Both the position numbers and the translations under genes were made by a program. This document shows, piece after piece, positions 16,495 to 25,475 of a stretch of 64,000 nucleotides of DNA. Every line of letters begins with the position of its first letter. Position 1 is the stretch's first letter. Origin of the DNA: Streptomyces goshikiensis (GTDB lineage Bacteria; Actinomycetota; Actinomycetes; Streptomycetales; Streptomycetaceae); the NCBI RefSeq assembly GCF_014650555.1, contig NZ_BMVE01000009.1, positions 62,001-126,000 on the forward strand. The letters are read 5' to 3'. The notes beneath the pieces were generated by a model. That model did no database searches. It worked only from the letters and a program-made list of their open reading frames with translations, and was not told the origin of the DNA.

Positions 16495-16673
16495 CTGCGT
16501 ATCCCCTCACAACGGCCAGTAGTGCGAACGTTCATGATCGCTCGTGAACACGGCCTAAGACGGCGCCCACAGGTCCGGGGCTGCGTTCCGGCGGCAACGG
16601 GCGGGTAAATGACCGTCCCTTGACCGAGTGCGCCCCGTCGGCGCCGGACAACCGGATGCCGCAGCCACGATCC

Positions 16674-16746
16674 GGGGAGTGGTCCCCACTTGGCTCCCGC
16701 CCCGTGCTAGCGTCCTTCCCATGGAAACGGGGAGTGGTCCCCGTTT
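16674..16746. promoter_or_regulatory. Two GGGGAGTGGTCCCC operator-like sites before the P450 gene
   Basis: GGGGAGTGGTCCCC occurs at 16674-16687 and 16729-16742, with starts 55 bp apart. The second copy extends to a perfect inverted repeat of 9-nt arms, AAACGGGGA (16725-16733) and TCCCCGTTT (16738-16746), around GTGG. This is the form of a TetR-family operator. No TetR gene is adjacent, so the repressor must act from elsewhere. The 272-nt SARP-P450 spacer holds nothing else obvious. Confidence 0.8.
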
Positions 16747-16766
16747 GCCGTGAGGGAGGAACCGCC

Positions 16767-17987
16767 GTGCCTGCACCGACCCTTGAGGAACTCGCCCCGG
16801 CGGGAAGCGACCTGACCGCCGACCCCCACCCCGCCCTCGCGGCGCTCCGCGAGCGCGGCCGCGTGCACCGCGTCCACGTACCCGGAACCGGCGACGTCTG
16901 GCTCGTACTCGGAAGGGACGAGGTCCGCGCGGCGCTGACGGACCAGCGGCTGCGCAACGACGTCCGGCACTCCGCTACCTGGGAGAGCGACGGCGGACAC
17001 GCCATCGGCCTCAACATGCTCCAGACCGACGCACCCCGGCACACCCGGCTGCGCGCCCTGGTCGCCCGCGAGTTCACCGCCGGACGGGTGGAAGCGCTGC
17101 GGCCCCGCGTCCAGCGGATCGCCGACGCGCTCCTCGACGCCCTCCCACCGGCGGGCGGCTTCGACCTGGTCGCCGGCTACGCCCTCCCGCTGCCGCTGAC
17201 CGTCATATGCGAGCTGCTCGGAGTGCCCGCCGGGGACCGGCACCTCTTCCACACCTGGTCGGCCGAGCTCGTGGCACCGTCCTCACCCGCCGCGGCCGCC
17301 GCCGCCGGCGCCGAGATGACCGCCTACTTCGCCTCGCTCATCACCGCCAAGACCCTCGATCCGGGTACGGACCTGATGAGCGCCCTCGTCCTGACGCCCG
17401 CGGGCGAGGAGGGGCTGTCGCCCGGGGAACTGCTCGGGATGGCCTTCCTCCTGCTCGTCGCCGGCCACGAGACCACCGTCAACCTGATCTCCGGCGGCGT
17501 GCTCAGCCTGCTGCGCCACCCGGACCAGCTCGCCGCCCTGCGCGCCGACCCGGGCCTCCTGGCCGGCGCGGTCGAGGAGATGCTCCGCCACGACGGGCCC
17601 GTCACCGCCGCGGCCTTCCGGCACGCCGCCGAACCCCTGGAGATCGCCGGAGTCCGCATCCCGGCCGGCGACAGCGTGATGCTCTCCCTCGCCTCGGCCT
17701 CCCGCGACCCCGCCCACTTCCCCGACCCCGACCGCTTCGACATCCGGCGCCCCGCCCGCGGCCACCTCGCGTTCGGGCACGGCGTCCACCACTGCCTGGG
17801 CGCGCCGCTGGCCCGCCTCGAAGGACGCATCGCCCTGGCGACCCTCCTGCGGCGGCTGCCGGACCTCACCCTGGCCACCGACCCCGACTCCGTGGAGCGC
17901 CGCCCCGGCGCCATGCTCAGGGGCGTCGCCGCCCTCCCCGTGTCGTGGTCGCACACCTTCCCCGCGCACCCGCCCACGACGCCCTGA
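16767..17987 (+). CDS. Cytochrome P450
   Basis: A 406-residue bacterial class I P450 with GTG start 8 nt after GAGGGAGGAA. The I-helix AGHETT is at about 233-238, the ExxR is EEMLR near 270, and the haem loop FGHGVHHCLGAPLAR near 340 carries the Cys ligand. The length is normal for CYP105/107-like enzymes. There is no ferredoxin gene nearby. The operator pair upstream suggests induction by a ligand. Substrate unknown; it may be a tailoring or xenobiotic-oxidising enzyme. Confidence 0.9.
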   Translation: MPAPTLEELAPAGSDLTADPHPALAALRERGRVHRVHVPGTGDVWLVLGRDEVRAALTDQRLRNDVRHSATWESDGGHAIGLNMLQTDAPRHTRLRALVAREFTAGRVEALRPRVQRIADALLDALPPAGGFDLVAGYALPLPLTVICELLGVPAGDRHLFHTWSAELVAPSSPAAAAAAGAEMTAYFASLITAKTLDPGTDLMSALVLTPAGEEGLSPGELLGMAFLLLVAGHETTVNLISGGVLSLLRHPDQLAALRADPGLLAGAVEEMLRHDGPVTAAAFRHAAEPLEIAGVRIPAGDSVMLSLASASRDPAHFPDPDRFDIRRPARGHLAFGHGVHHCLGAPLARLEGRIALATLLRRLPDLTLATDPDSVERRPGAMLRGVAALPVSWSHTFPAHPPTTP

Positions 17988-18017
17988 CCCACACCGCAGC
18001 CCCGTCGCGCCCGACCG

Positions 18018-18653
18018 TCATGCGGGTCGGCGCGTCGCGTAGCAGAAGAAGTGTTCCTCCGGGCCGGCGAGGGGGTCGGCGGGGACGAAGGTCGAGGTGT
18101 GGTGGTGCAGCACCTCCAGGCCCGCCTCCGTCAGCCGGCGCAGGTGCTGGTCCACGGACAGGCTGCTGACCGTGACCGGGTGGCCCATCCACTCGATGTC
18201 CAGACCGCGGATGTCCCCCGGCACCGTGGCCAGCACCAGGTACCCGCCCGGCGCGACCCACGAGGCCATCCGGTCGAGGGCCGCCTCGATCTCCGGCTGG
18301 TCCATCACCAGGAGCGGGAAGAAGGAGCACACGGCGTCGAAACCGCCCGCCTCCCGCGGTACGTACGTGCGGACGTCGGCCTGCTCGAAGCGCGCCCCCG
18401 GCACCAGGGCGCGGGCCGTCTCGACCATGGCCGCCGAGACGTCGATGCCGGTCACGGCGTGCCCGGCCCCGGCGAGCGCCTCGGCCGTCGGCCGGCCGGT
18501 GCCGCTGCCCACGTCCAGCACCCGGGCGCCGGCGGGCAGCCGCTCCGCGATCCAGTCCAGGGCAGCCATCTGTTCGGGCACCCGCCCGAACAGGTCCTCG
18601 TACCGCGCGCCCAGCGCGTCGAACACCTCCGCCGCGGTCTCGCGTCGCGTCAT
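18018..18653 (-). CDS. Class I SAM-dependent methyltransferase
   Basis: A 211-residue protein, ATG at 18653 behind GAGGAGGGG. SAM motif I is VLDVGSGTGRPTAEAL (about 45-60), the acidic end of strand 2 is GIDVSAAMVETAR, and motif II is ADVRTYVP. A late FDAVCSFFPLL is typical of ubiquinone/menaquinone-type small-molecule methyltransferases. Upstream at about 18665-18700 there are three near-copies of CCCGGTCGTCGT, within the presumed promoter region. Substrate unknown. Confidence 0.85.
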   Translation of the reverse strand: MTRRETAAEVFDALGARYEDLFGRVPEQMAALDWIAERLPAGARVLDVGSGTGRPTAEALAGAGHAVTGIDVSAAMVETARALVPGARFEQADVRTYVPREAGGFDAVCSFFPLLVMDQPEIEAALDRMASWVAPGGYLVLATVPGDIRGLDIEWMGHPVTVSSLSVDQHLRRLTEAGLEVLHHHTSTFVPADPLAGPEEHFFCYATRRPA

Positions 18654-18808
18654 GTCCCCTCCTCGTCCCGGTCGTCGTCCCGGTCGTCGTCCCGGCTGTC
18701 GTCACGCTACCGGCGGGGCGGCGGCCCGACACCGGCGCGCGCCCGATTGTCAGTGCCGGCTGTGATGCTGGTTCCCGAACATCACGCGCGAGACCGACGG
18801 GGGATCCG

Positions 18809-19522
18809 ATGCTTGCCGAGCGACCTGTGAGGACCGAGCCCACCGAGACCACCGAGCCCGGAGGCTTCGAGGCGGGGTGGTGCGCGAGCGACCTGGGCGA
18901 GCACCGGCCGTGCCGGTACACCTACGAGTACTACCCCTACGAGAGCCTGCCGCCCCTGGACTCCGCCCGGTTCACCGGCGATTTCGCCTGGCTCGGGGGC
19001 CCGGGTGCCGCCTCGCCGGAGCGCAGCGCGGCGCTGGCGGCGCTCGACGGCGCGCTCGCGGCCCACGGGCTGGCGCTGCCCGCGGAGTTCATCGCCTTCC
19101 AGGCGGGGGAGCGGACGCACCACGCGCTGGACGAGGTGTCGGTGACGGCCTGCTGGACCAGCCTCTCGGAACCGCTGCCCTGCCCCGGCGAGCCCGGCAC
19201 CTTCCTCGTACGGTTCCTGCGGGACCAGCAGGACTGCGTCCACTGGTACTTGTGCCTGCGGCCCTCGGGCGAGACGTGCGTCGTCTGGTCCCCGGTCGAC
19301 TTCGCGTACGAGTACGAGCGCGGCCGCGAGGCAGGCGCGGCGGAGCTGCGGGCGGAGATCCGCTGGTGCGCCCCGGCGTTCGAGGAGTTCGCGTACCGGT
19401 TCTGGGCCGAGAACCGCATATGGCACGCGGTCCACGGCGGCGGCCCGGCGGAACTGGACCAGCCCCTGCGCGACTACCTGGACCACTACGGCCCGACGGC
19501 AGCGAGCCCGCACACCCCGTGA
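18809..19522 (+). CDS. SUKH (SMI1/KNR4)-like protein
   Basis: A 237-residue soluble protein. The region AAHGLALPAEFIAFQAGE resembles the helix-strand start of SUKH domains (…LP.dy..F…). The later LVRFLRDQQDCVHWYLCLRP and CVVWSPVDF match the family's strand pattern around the conserved Trp and Leu. SUKH proteins are often immunity proteins for polymorphic toxins, but no toxin gene adjoins it. The assignment is by pattern only. Confidence 0.5.
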   Translation: MLAERPVRTEPTETTEPGGFEAGWCASDLGEHRPCRYTYEYYPYESLPPLDSARFTGDFAWLGGPGAASPERSAALAALDGALAAHGLALPAEFIAFQAGERTHHALDEVSVTACWTSLSEPLPCPGEPGTFLVRFLRDQQDCVHWYLCLRPSGETCVVWSPVDFAYEYERGREAGAAELRAEIRWCAPAFEEFAYRFWAENRIWHAVHGGGPAELDQPLRDYLDHYGPTAASPHTP

Positions 19523-19549
19523 GGGGTGCGCGGGCAGCGGTGGCCCCGG

Positions 19550-20041
19550 TCAGTCCGTGAACACCTGGACGATCCTGTCGCCGGATACGGCGACGCCCGT
19601 CTTCGTGTAGCTGCAGTTCTTGATGTTGCCCGAGTGGACAGCGCTGGCGAGCCAGCCGTCCACGTGCTTCTTCTCGTCGACGGAGCCCCAGGCGATGTTC
19701 TCCGCAGAGGCGTTGAACGTCGCTCCGGCCTTCTTCAGGCGGTCCTGGATGGACGAACCGTCCGACCCCGTGTGGCTGGTGGTCGAGTCGTTCGCGTACT
19801 CCTGGGCCGCGGCGGTGAGCTTCGGGTCCACCGCCAGGGGCTGGCAACCAGCCGCCTTGCGGGCCTCGTTCACCAATTCGAGGATCTTGCCCGGGTCGGA
19901 GGCCATGGGCAGAACGGCGCGCGTGCTCTGCGCGGGCGGAGTGGCGAGCGCCGCCGAAGCGGTGCCCGCGGTGCCCAGGAGCAGCAGGAGCGAGGATGCG
20001 CAGGTGAGGGTGTAGCTGCGTCGTATGGATCCGGAAGCCAT
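19550..20041 (-). CDS. Secreted CAP (SCP/PR-1) domain protein
   Basis: A 163-residue protein with SD AAGGAAGG. A signal peptide of about 30 residues (SYTLTCASSLLLLLGTAGTASA) precedes a CAP domain: ILELVNEARKAAGCQPLAVDPKLTAAAQEYAND, STTSHTGSDGSSI, ENIAWG and a late NCSYTKTGVA. The His/Glu set of the CAP cavity is only partly seen (His in TSHTG, Glu in ENIAWG). Extracellular role unknown. The two Cys (GCQP, NCSY) could form a disulfide. Confidence 0.85.
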   Translation of the reverse strand: MASGSIRRSYTLTCASSLLLLLGTAGTASAALATPPAQSTRAVLPMASDPGKILELVNEARKAAGCQPLAVDPKLTAAAQEYANDSTTSHTGSDGSSIQDRLKKAGATFNASAENIAWGSVDEKKHVDGWLASAVHSGNIKNCSYTKTGVAVSGDRIVQVFTD

Positions 20042-20186
20042 GGAGTACCTTCCTTCTTCCGACAGAGAAGCGGAGGCCGCGGCGACGCTGCCGAAACGAT
20101 CTCCAACGCAAGATTCTCCGCCGAGGCCCGCCCAGCCGCATCTCGTGAGAGCGAAACCGCAGGTCAGGGCCGGTATGGCGGAGCCC

Positions 20187-20504
20187 TCAGCGGGTGGACC
20201 GGGTGATCCAGGCCAGGTGCTCGGCCCGGCCGGCGTCGATGCCGAAGGTGAGGACCTCGGGGGAGTCGTAGGGGTGCTCGGCCACCAGGTGCTCCTCCAG
20301 GGAAACGCGCCGGTCCTGGGCGGTGCGGAAGGTCACCTGCCACTCGGTGCCCTCGCGGACCTCGCCGAGGTGCCGGTAGGTGGTGTCGATGGGGCCGGTC
20401 ACCTGGCCCGAGGCGGCCAGGTTCGCCTCCACGGCCGAGCGCGACAGCCTCCGCGCGGCGTCCTGCGAGTCGACGGTGGTCAGCACGATCACGTGATCAG
20501 TCAT
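20187..20504 (-). CDS. cutA: Divalent-cation tolerance protein CutA
   Basis: A 105-residue protein of normal CutA1 length. It reads MTDHVIVLTTVDSQDAARRL, then VEANLAASGQVTGPIDTTYRHLGEV, EWQVTFRT and HPYDSPEVLTFGI. The family motif HPY-x-PEV is intact. CutA1 forms ferredoxin-like trimers and is linked to metal tolerance. It starts at ATG 20504; longer in-frame extensions upstream are Pro/Gly-rich and not credible. Confidence 0.9.
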   Translation of the reverse strand: MTDHVIVLTTVDSQDAARRLSRSAVEANLAASGQVTGPIDTTYRHLGEVREGTEWQVTFRTAQDRRVSLEEHLVAEHPYDSPEVLTFGIDAGRAEHLAWITRSTR

Positions 20505-20594
20505 GGGGGCACCGTAGCCGGGGCGGCGTCCCCCGGCCCCGGCGGCCGGGAAACCCCTGGGGACCGTCCCGCCGGGCCGCGTACGCTCGGCCAC

Positions 20595-20972
20595 ATGCCC
20601 CGCTCCCCGAAGAAGGCCCGCCGGCTCGTCGCCGACGGCCGCACCTACCTGTGGACCGTCCGCCACGGCCACCACGTGCTGGACGACGGCGGCTGCCGCA
20701 AGACCCTCACCCTGCGCACCCACCCCACGGGCACCGGCGGACTGCTGCGCTTCGTCTTCGACGAGGGCCCCGGCCGGTACGTCTCGGGTTTCACCACGGG
20801 GTCGGGGGAGGTCGGCGCCTCCGCCGCCGGAGCCCTGAACCTGCACGAACCGGGCACCGTACGGTTCCTGCTCGACACGGCGATCGCCCGCGGCTGGGAC
20901 CCGCAGGAGCGCGGGGAAACCAAGGTCGACGGCTGGGCCTTCCTCGAAGCGGCGGTCGCCGCCCGCGGCTGA
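20595..20972 (+). CDS. Hypothetical protein, 125 aa
   Basis: A 125-residue soluble, basic-then-mixed protein that I do not recognise as a named domain. It reads MPRSPKKARRLVADGRTYLW and later RFLLDTAIARGWDPQERGE, ending in DGWAFLEAAVAARG. It is divergent from cutA by 90 bp. Its codon pattern is that of a real gene, and the pattern suggests a small alpha/beta protein. Confidence 0.65.
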   Translation: MPRSPKKARRLVADGRTYLWTVRHGHHVLDDGGCRKTLTLRTHPTGTGGLLRFVFDEGPGRYVSGFTTGSGEVGASAAGALNLHEPGTVRFLLDTAIARGWDPQERGETKVDGWAFLEAAVAARG

Positions 20973-20999
20973 GACCGCGGCCGCGGCCCTCGTGGCCCG

Positions 21000-22280
21000 T
21001 CAGACGCGGTGCGGCGCGGGCTCCGGCTCCTGCCCGGGCCCCGGCTCCGGCTCCGGCTCCGGCTCGGTGTCGCGCGCCGCCGCGCGGCGGGGGAGCAGCA
21101 GTGGGGTCGCCAGCAGGAGCACGCCGGCCAGGCCGATGGCCGTACGCGGGCCGAGCAGCGCGCCGAGCACGCCCCAGAGGGCCGTCAGGAGCGCGGTCCC
21201 GGCCTTGGTCGTCACCGCCCAGGCGGACAGCGTGCGGGCGACCCGGTCGGCCGGGGTGCGCTCCAGCCGGTAGGTGGCGCAGACGGGGTTGAAGACCCCG
21301 CAGCACAGGATCAGCCCGAACTCGACCCCCATCACCAGCAGCAGCCCCCCGGTGCCCGGCCCGAGGAACGCCAGGCCGACGGGCCAGAGCGCGCGCAGCG
21401 CCCCGGCCCCGACCAGGACCTCGCGCTGCCCGAACCGGGCGACGAGCGGCCGGGCCAGCCGCGAACCGAGCAGCCCGCCGATCGACGGCACGGCGAAGGC
21501 GAGTCCGTACTGCCACGGCGCGAACCCGAGCCGGCCGAGCATCAGGACGGCCAGCAGCGGCCCGGAGGCCATCACCAGCCCGTTGAACAGGGCGGTGTTG
21601 AAGAGCAGCGGGCGCAGCGTCGCGTCGGCGAGAAGGTGGCGCCACCCGTCGAGCAGGTCCCCGGCCCGCAGCCGCGCGGCCTCCCGGCGCTCGGGCACCG
21701 GCTCCGGCCCGCCCATCGCGCGGATGCCCAGGGCCGAGAGCAGGTAGCTGACCGCGTCGGCCACCACCGTCGCCACCGGGCCGAGGAAGGCGATCGCGGC
21801 GCCGCCCAGCGGCGGTCCGATGATCGTGGTCGTCCAGGCGGTGGACTCGAACCGGGCGTTCGCCACGAGCAGGTCCCCGGCCGGCAGCAGCGTCTTCAGG
21901 TACGCGCCGGAGGCGGCGCGGAAGGTGATGTCCGCCGCCGCGACGACGACCGAGACCAGCAGGAGCTGAACGAAGGTGAGCACGCCGAGCGCGAACGCGA
22001 CGGGGACCGTCAGCAGCGCCGCGCACCGCACCAGGTCCATCGCGATCAGCACCGGCCGCTTGCGGCGGAACTCCACCCACGGGCCGAGCGGCACCGCCAC
22101 GACCGCGCCCACCGCGGCGCCCGCGGAGGAGAGCGCGGCGACCTCGGCCGGCCCGGAGTGCAGCACCTGGATGGCGATCAGCGGAAGCGCCCCGAAGGCC
22201 AGCCACGTGCCGAGCGCGCTCGTCCCGTACGCCCCCCAGAGCCACCCGAACCGCCGCCCCAGCCGGTGCCCGCCGCTCAT
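21000..22280 (-). CDS. MFS transporter
   Basis: A 426-residue protein with about 12 hydrophobic spans. The loop between spans 2 and 3 (GPWVEFRRKRPVLIAMDLVR) is the MFS motif A region. The pattern resembles MFS drug exporters of the DHA3 type. The C-terminal tail is a charged Glu-Pro repeat (EPEPEPEPGPGQEPEPAP). It is divergently transcribed from a LysR regulator with a palindrome between them, the common layout of a regulated exporter. Confidence 0.85.
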   Translation of the reverse strand: MSGGHRLGRRFGWLWGAYGTSALGTWLAFGALPLIAIQVLHSGPAEVAALSSAGAAVGAVVAVPLGPWVEFRRKRPVLIAMDLVRCAALLTVPVAFALGVLTFVQLLLVSVVVAAADITFRAASGAYLKTLLPAGDLLVANARFESTAWTTTIIGPPLGGAAIAFLGPVATVVADAVSYLLSALGIRAMGGPEPVPERREAARLRAGDLLDGWRHLLADATLRPLLFNTALFNGLVMASGPLLAVLMLGRLGFAPWQYGLAFAVPSIGGLLGSRLARPLVARFGQREVLVGAGALRALWPVGLAFLGPGTGGLLLVMGVEFGLILCCGVFNPVCATYRLERTPADRVARTLSAWAVTTKAGTALLTALWGVLGALLGPRTAIGLAGVLLLATPLLLPRRAAARDTEPEPEPEPGPGQEPEPAPHRV

Positions 22281-22401
22281 GCCCGACGCCCCTCGCCCTC
22301 AGCCCCACACCGTCCCGCACCCGCACCCGCACAACCGGTGGGCGTCCGGACGCATCAAAGCAAGGCCGTACCCGGGGATCAAACAACCACGGAGCCGCCG
22401 C

Positions 22402-22420
22402 CCACAACCAACGGTTGTGG
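22402..22420. promoter_or_regulatory. LysR-type operator palindrome
   Basis: CCACAACC (22402-22409), AAC, GGTTGTGG (22413-22420) is a perfect 8-bp inverted repeat with a 3-nt spacer. It lies in the 162-bp region between the MFS and LysR genes and 23 bp before the LysR start. A further half-site, AACAACCAC, is at 22382-22390. It fits an LTTR regulatory site. Confidence 0.75.
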
Positions 22421-22442
22421 TCGCACGCCATAGGCTGTCGGC

Positions 22443-23405
22443 ATGGACCTCGACACCGTGCGGACCTTCGTCATCGCCGCCGACGCGGGGCGGTTCCAGG
22501 AGGCCGCCGCCGAGCTGGCCGTCACCCAGCAGGCCGTCTCCAAACGCATCGCCGTACTGGAGCGCAGCCTCGGGGTGCGGCTGTTCACCCGCACCCCGCG
22601 CGGCGCCGAGCTCACCATCGACGGGCAGGCCTTCCTGCCCCACGCGCGCGAGCTGCTGCGCGTCGCCGAGCGCGCGGCCGCGTCCGTGCGCGGCGGCCGC
22701 CGGCCGCTGCGCGTCGACGTCATCGCCCCGCGCGGCGCGGCGTCGGGCCTGATGCGCGCCTTCCACCGCGCGCACCCCGAGGTCGACCTCGACGTACTGA
22801 CGCTGATCGACATCGAGGCGGCCGTCGCCGCCATCCGCTCCGGTGCGATCGACGCGTCCTTCCGCGCCGTCGCCGTGCCCGGACGGCCCCTTCCCGAGGA
22901 CATCGAATCCGTCCGGGTGCTCGACGAGCCGCTCCAGCTCCTCACCGGCACCGCCCACGCGCTGGCCGGTGCCGGCTCGGTGACCGTCGCCCAGCTCGTC
23001 GGGCACCGGATCTGGATGCCCGGCATCGTCCCAGGTACCGAGTGGGCCGCCTATTACGAGGACCTCGTCGCCGAGTTCGGTCTCACCATCGAGGTGACCG
23101 GCCCCAACTTCGGCTCCGACGCGCTCCTCGACACCGTCGCCGACACCCCGGCCCTGGCCACCTTCATGGGCGGGCTGACCCTCCCCCGGCTACCGCCGGG
23201 AGGCGCCGGCACCGCCTGGCCCGCCGGCCGCGGCCTGCGCCGCATCCCGGTGACCGGCCCGACGCCCGTCTACCCGCACTCGCTCCTGTGGCACCGCGAC
23301 AACCCGCACCCGGCGCTGGCCCTGCTCCGCGCCCACCTCGCCGCCACGGCGGCCGGCCACGACGACGCCGGGACCTGGACGCCGGACTGGGTGCTTCCGC
23401 GCTGA
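22443..23405 (+). CDS. LysR-family transcriptional regulator
   Basis: A 320-residue LysR protein. The N-terminal HTH (about 1-60) reads VRTFVIAADAGRFQEAAAEL, then TQQAVSKRIAVLERSLGVRLF and RTPRGAEL. The effector domain follows from about 90. It probably controls the divergent MFS gene through the palindrome in between. No specific ligand can be read from the sequence. Confidence 0.9.
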   Translation: MDLDTVRTFVIAADAGRFQEAAAELAVTQQAVSKRIAVLERSLGVRLFTRTPRGAELTIDGQAFLPHARELLRVAERAAASVRGGRRPLRVDVIAPRGAASGLMRAFHRAHPEVDLDVLTLIDIEAAVAAIRSGAIDASFRAVAVPGRPLPEDIESVRVLDEPLQLLTGTAHALAGAGSVTVAQLVGHRIWMPGIVPGTEWAAYYEDLVAEFGLTIEVTGPNFGSDALLDTVADTPALATFMGGLTLPRLPPGGAGTAWPAGRGLRRIPVTGPTPVYPHSLLWHRDNPHPALALLRAHLAATAAGHDDAGTWTPDWVLPR

Positions 23406-23409
23406 CCGC

Positions 23410-24408
23410 TCAGAACGGGGCGGGGGCTCGCGTGAACCGGTCCGAGACGTCCCCGACGAGGTCGGTCCCCTCGGGAGACAGCGTCATCACGGGGGCGCCG
23501 GGCGACAGGTCGAAGCGGTCGATCTCGGCCCACACGAGGTTCGGACTGGTGGACAGTTCGAAGAAGTACCGCTTGTTGGTGAGGTCGCAGACGGTGCGGT
23601 ACTCGGTGTTGTAGGTCCGGAACCTCCCCTCGCGGTACGGCGCACCGAAGGGCACCGAGGCGTTGCGCGTGACGGCAAGGATGCCGGCGACCGCCTGCCG
23701 GTCGTCCGCCGGCTCGGGCAGCAGCGAGCTGAAGTAGGCGGCCCGCTGGAAGCGGTCGACCGCGTTGACGTTCCCGGGCAGCGGGACCTCGCTGCCGGGC
23801 TTGACGTGGCCGAGCTCCCGCAGGGTGCGCACCTCCTCCCGCAGCAGGCGCAGCTGTTCGTCGTAGGCGGGGGCGTTCGTCATGATCGTGTGGCCGCGGT
23901 CGTGGTGCACCCGCCGTTCGCCCGCGAGGTACTCGACGATCGCGGAGTCCCCCGACGCGTCCTCCAGGGCGATGTGCACGGTGGCCGGGAAGCCGTGCAG
24001 CTCGACCGGGACCAGCTGGCAGGTGTCGAGCAGTTCCAGGGCCTCCGTCACGGTGCGGGCGCCGTCCAGCAGGAACTGGATCCACAGGCCGATCTGGAGG
24101 CCCGGCCTGCCGGGGTCGCGGGGGCCGAGGTCGGTGCTGTCCAGGTACAGCATGTGCGCCCCGAGGCCCGCCTCGTTGAGGCCGTCGGCCGTACCGGCGC
24201 CGTAGACGGTCGTCACGATGCTGCCGAGTCCGCTCGTCCATCGCAGGGGGTTCTCGGCGACGACGGAGGTGCCCTTCAGCATCCCGCCGTCGCGCCGGAG
24301 CCCCCGGGGGAAGACGGTCAGGACCGGCTCGGTCGATTCCGGCCAGTCCATCGTCCGGCCGGTGAGCACGGCGCGGTCGTTGGTGTTCCACAAGATCCGC
24401 GTGCACAT
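23410..24408 (-). CDS. Choloylglycine hydrolase/penicillin V acylase-family amidase
   Basis: A 332-residue Ntn hydrolase of the CBAH/PVA family. It begins MCTRILW, giving the nucleophile Cys at position 2 after Met removal. Then come VLTGRTMDWPES (Arg and Asp of the active site), the conserved TTVYGAGTADGLNEAGLGAH region, and MTNAPAYDEQL for Asn. Such enzymes hydrolyse linear amides: penicillin V, bile salts, N-acyl homoserine lactones. No signal peptide. The start at 24408 is fixed by the catalytic Cys2. It runs the same way as the oxidoreductase gene upstream. Confidence 0.9.
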   Translation of the reverse strand: MCTRILWNTNDRAVLTGRTMDWPESTEPVLTVFPRGLRRDGGMLKGTSVVAENPLRWTSGLGSIVTTVYGAGTADGLNEAGLGAHMLYLDSTDLGPRDPGRPGLQIGLWIQFLLDGARTVTEALELLDTCQLVPVELHGFPATVHIALEDASGDSAIVEYLAGERRVHHDRGHTIMTNAPAYDEQLRLLREEVRTLRELGHVKPGSEVPLPGNVNAVDRFQRAAYFSSLLPEPADDRQAVAGILAVTRNASVPFGAPYREGRFRTYNTEYRTVCDLTNKRYFFELSTSPNLVWAEIDRFDLSPGAPVMTLSPEGTDLVGDVSDRFTRAPAPF

Positions 24409-24482
24409 GGGTGATTCCCTCTCGGCGTGAGCCGCGCGCGTCAGCCCGTGGCCGAGGCGATGTACCCCCTCGGGGCGACTGC

Positions 24483-25442
24483 CTACCCGGCCGGGGCCGC
24501 AATGACCCGATCGGCCGAAGCCGGGTCCGCCCGGCGCGGTCCCCGGATGCCGTCGATGATGCGGGTCCAGTTGTCGCCGCCGTGTCCGTCCTCGATCGCG
24601 CGCCGGTAGTGGGCCCGGACGGCCAGGGGGAGTGCGAGGTCGAGGCCGAGGGAGGTGCTGGTCTCGACGATGTGATCGGCCGTCGCGCCCATCATGGTGA
24701 CCGTGCTGAGGTCGCCGGGGTGCTCTCCCGCGTCGAGCGCGGCGCCGGGGTGCTCTTCGCCGGCCCGCAGGATGGCGCCGATCGCGTCGGCGCCGGCCAG
24801 CAGCTCCGGCAGCGCTTCCCCGGCCTTCAGGCCCGCGGTGCCCAGCATCGCGGTGGCGTGCATCAGCGCGGACAAGGTGGTCAGGAACACCGCGAGTTGC
24901 GCCTGGTACATCAGCTGGGCGAGACCCGGATCCTCCCCCAGGTAACGGGGCGTCCCGAGCGGCGCCAGAGTCTCCAGGTGGCTCCGCGCCGCCTCGCCGC
25001 CGCCGCCGCTGTAGTAGACGTGGGCCGCCTCCGTTCCGACCATCGGGGCGGGGACCATGACACCTCCGGTGAGGAAGGCGGCGCCGTGGCCCGCCGCCCA
25101 GCGCGCCGCCTCGCGCGTCCGGTCGGGGGTGTCGGAGCTCAGGTTGACCAGCGTCCGCCCCGCGAGCGATCCGGTGGCGCCGCCGAGGACTTCGTACATC
25201 GCCCGGTAGTCGGTGAGGCTGAGGATCACGAGGTCGCTCGCCTCGACCGCCCCGGCGGGCGTCGGCGCGAGCACGGCGCCGTCGGCCACGACGCCGGCGG
25301 CCCGGCCGGCGGTGCGGTTCCACACGGTGACCGGGTGACCGGAGGCGAGGAGCGTGCGCGTCATCGCCTGGCCCATGGGGCCGAGTCCGATCACGGTGAC
25401 GGCGCTGTTCTGGCTGGTGGTGGGGGTCTGGGGTGCGTTCAC
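24483..25442 (-). CDS. Imine-reductase-like NAD(P)-dependent oxidoreductase
   Basis: A 319-residue member of the beta-hydroxyacid dehydrogenase/imine reductase superfamily. The NADPH motif VTVIGLGPMGQAMTRTLLASG is at 15-35, with WNRT at strand 2 end (NADP preference). The loop SLTDYRAMYEVL follows. In the helix where hydroxyacid dehydrogenases carry the catalytic Lys (G..K..N) this protein has GLAQLMYQAQL, so the Lys is absent, as in imine reductases. The C-terminal helical dimerisation domain follows. HxlR is divergent and probably controls it. Confidence 0.8.
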   Translation of the reverse strand: MNAPQTPTTSQNSAVTVIGLGPMGQAMTRTLLASGHPVTVWNRTAGRAAGVVADGAVLAPTPAGAVEASDLVILSLTDYRAMYEVLGGATGSLAGRTLVNLSSDTPDRTREAARWAAGHGAAFLTGGVMVPAPMVGTEAAHVYYSGGGGEAARSHLETLAPLGTPRYLGEDPGLAQLMYQAQLAVFLTTLSALMHATAMLGTAGLKAGEALPELLAGADAIGAILRAGEEHPGAALDAGEHPGDLSTVTMMGATADHIVETSTSLGLDLALPLAVRAHYRRAIEDGHGGDNWTRIIDGIRGPRRADPASADRVIAAPAG

Positions 25443-25475
25443 CCCTCCATGCTCGGAGAGCGCCGCTAGTCTCGG

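Noticed and set aside
13357..16608. A 1083-codon open frame on the plus strand opposite the SARP gene
   Set aside because: Its composition is Arg/Gly/Pro-rich with no domain, and the minus strand has a complete SARP-NB-ARC-TPR protein with SD; it is a high-GC shadow frame.
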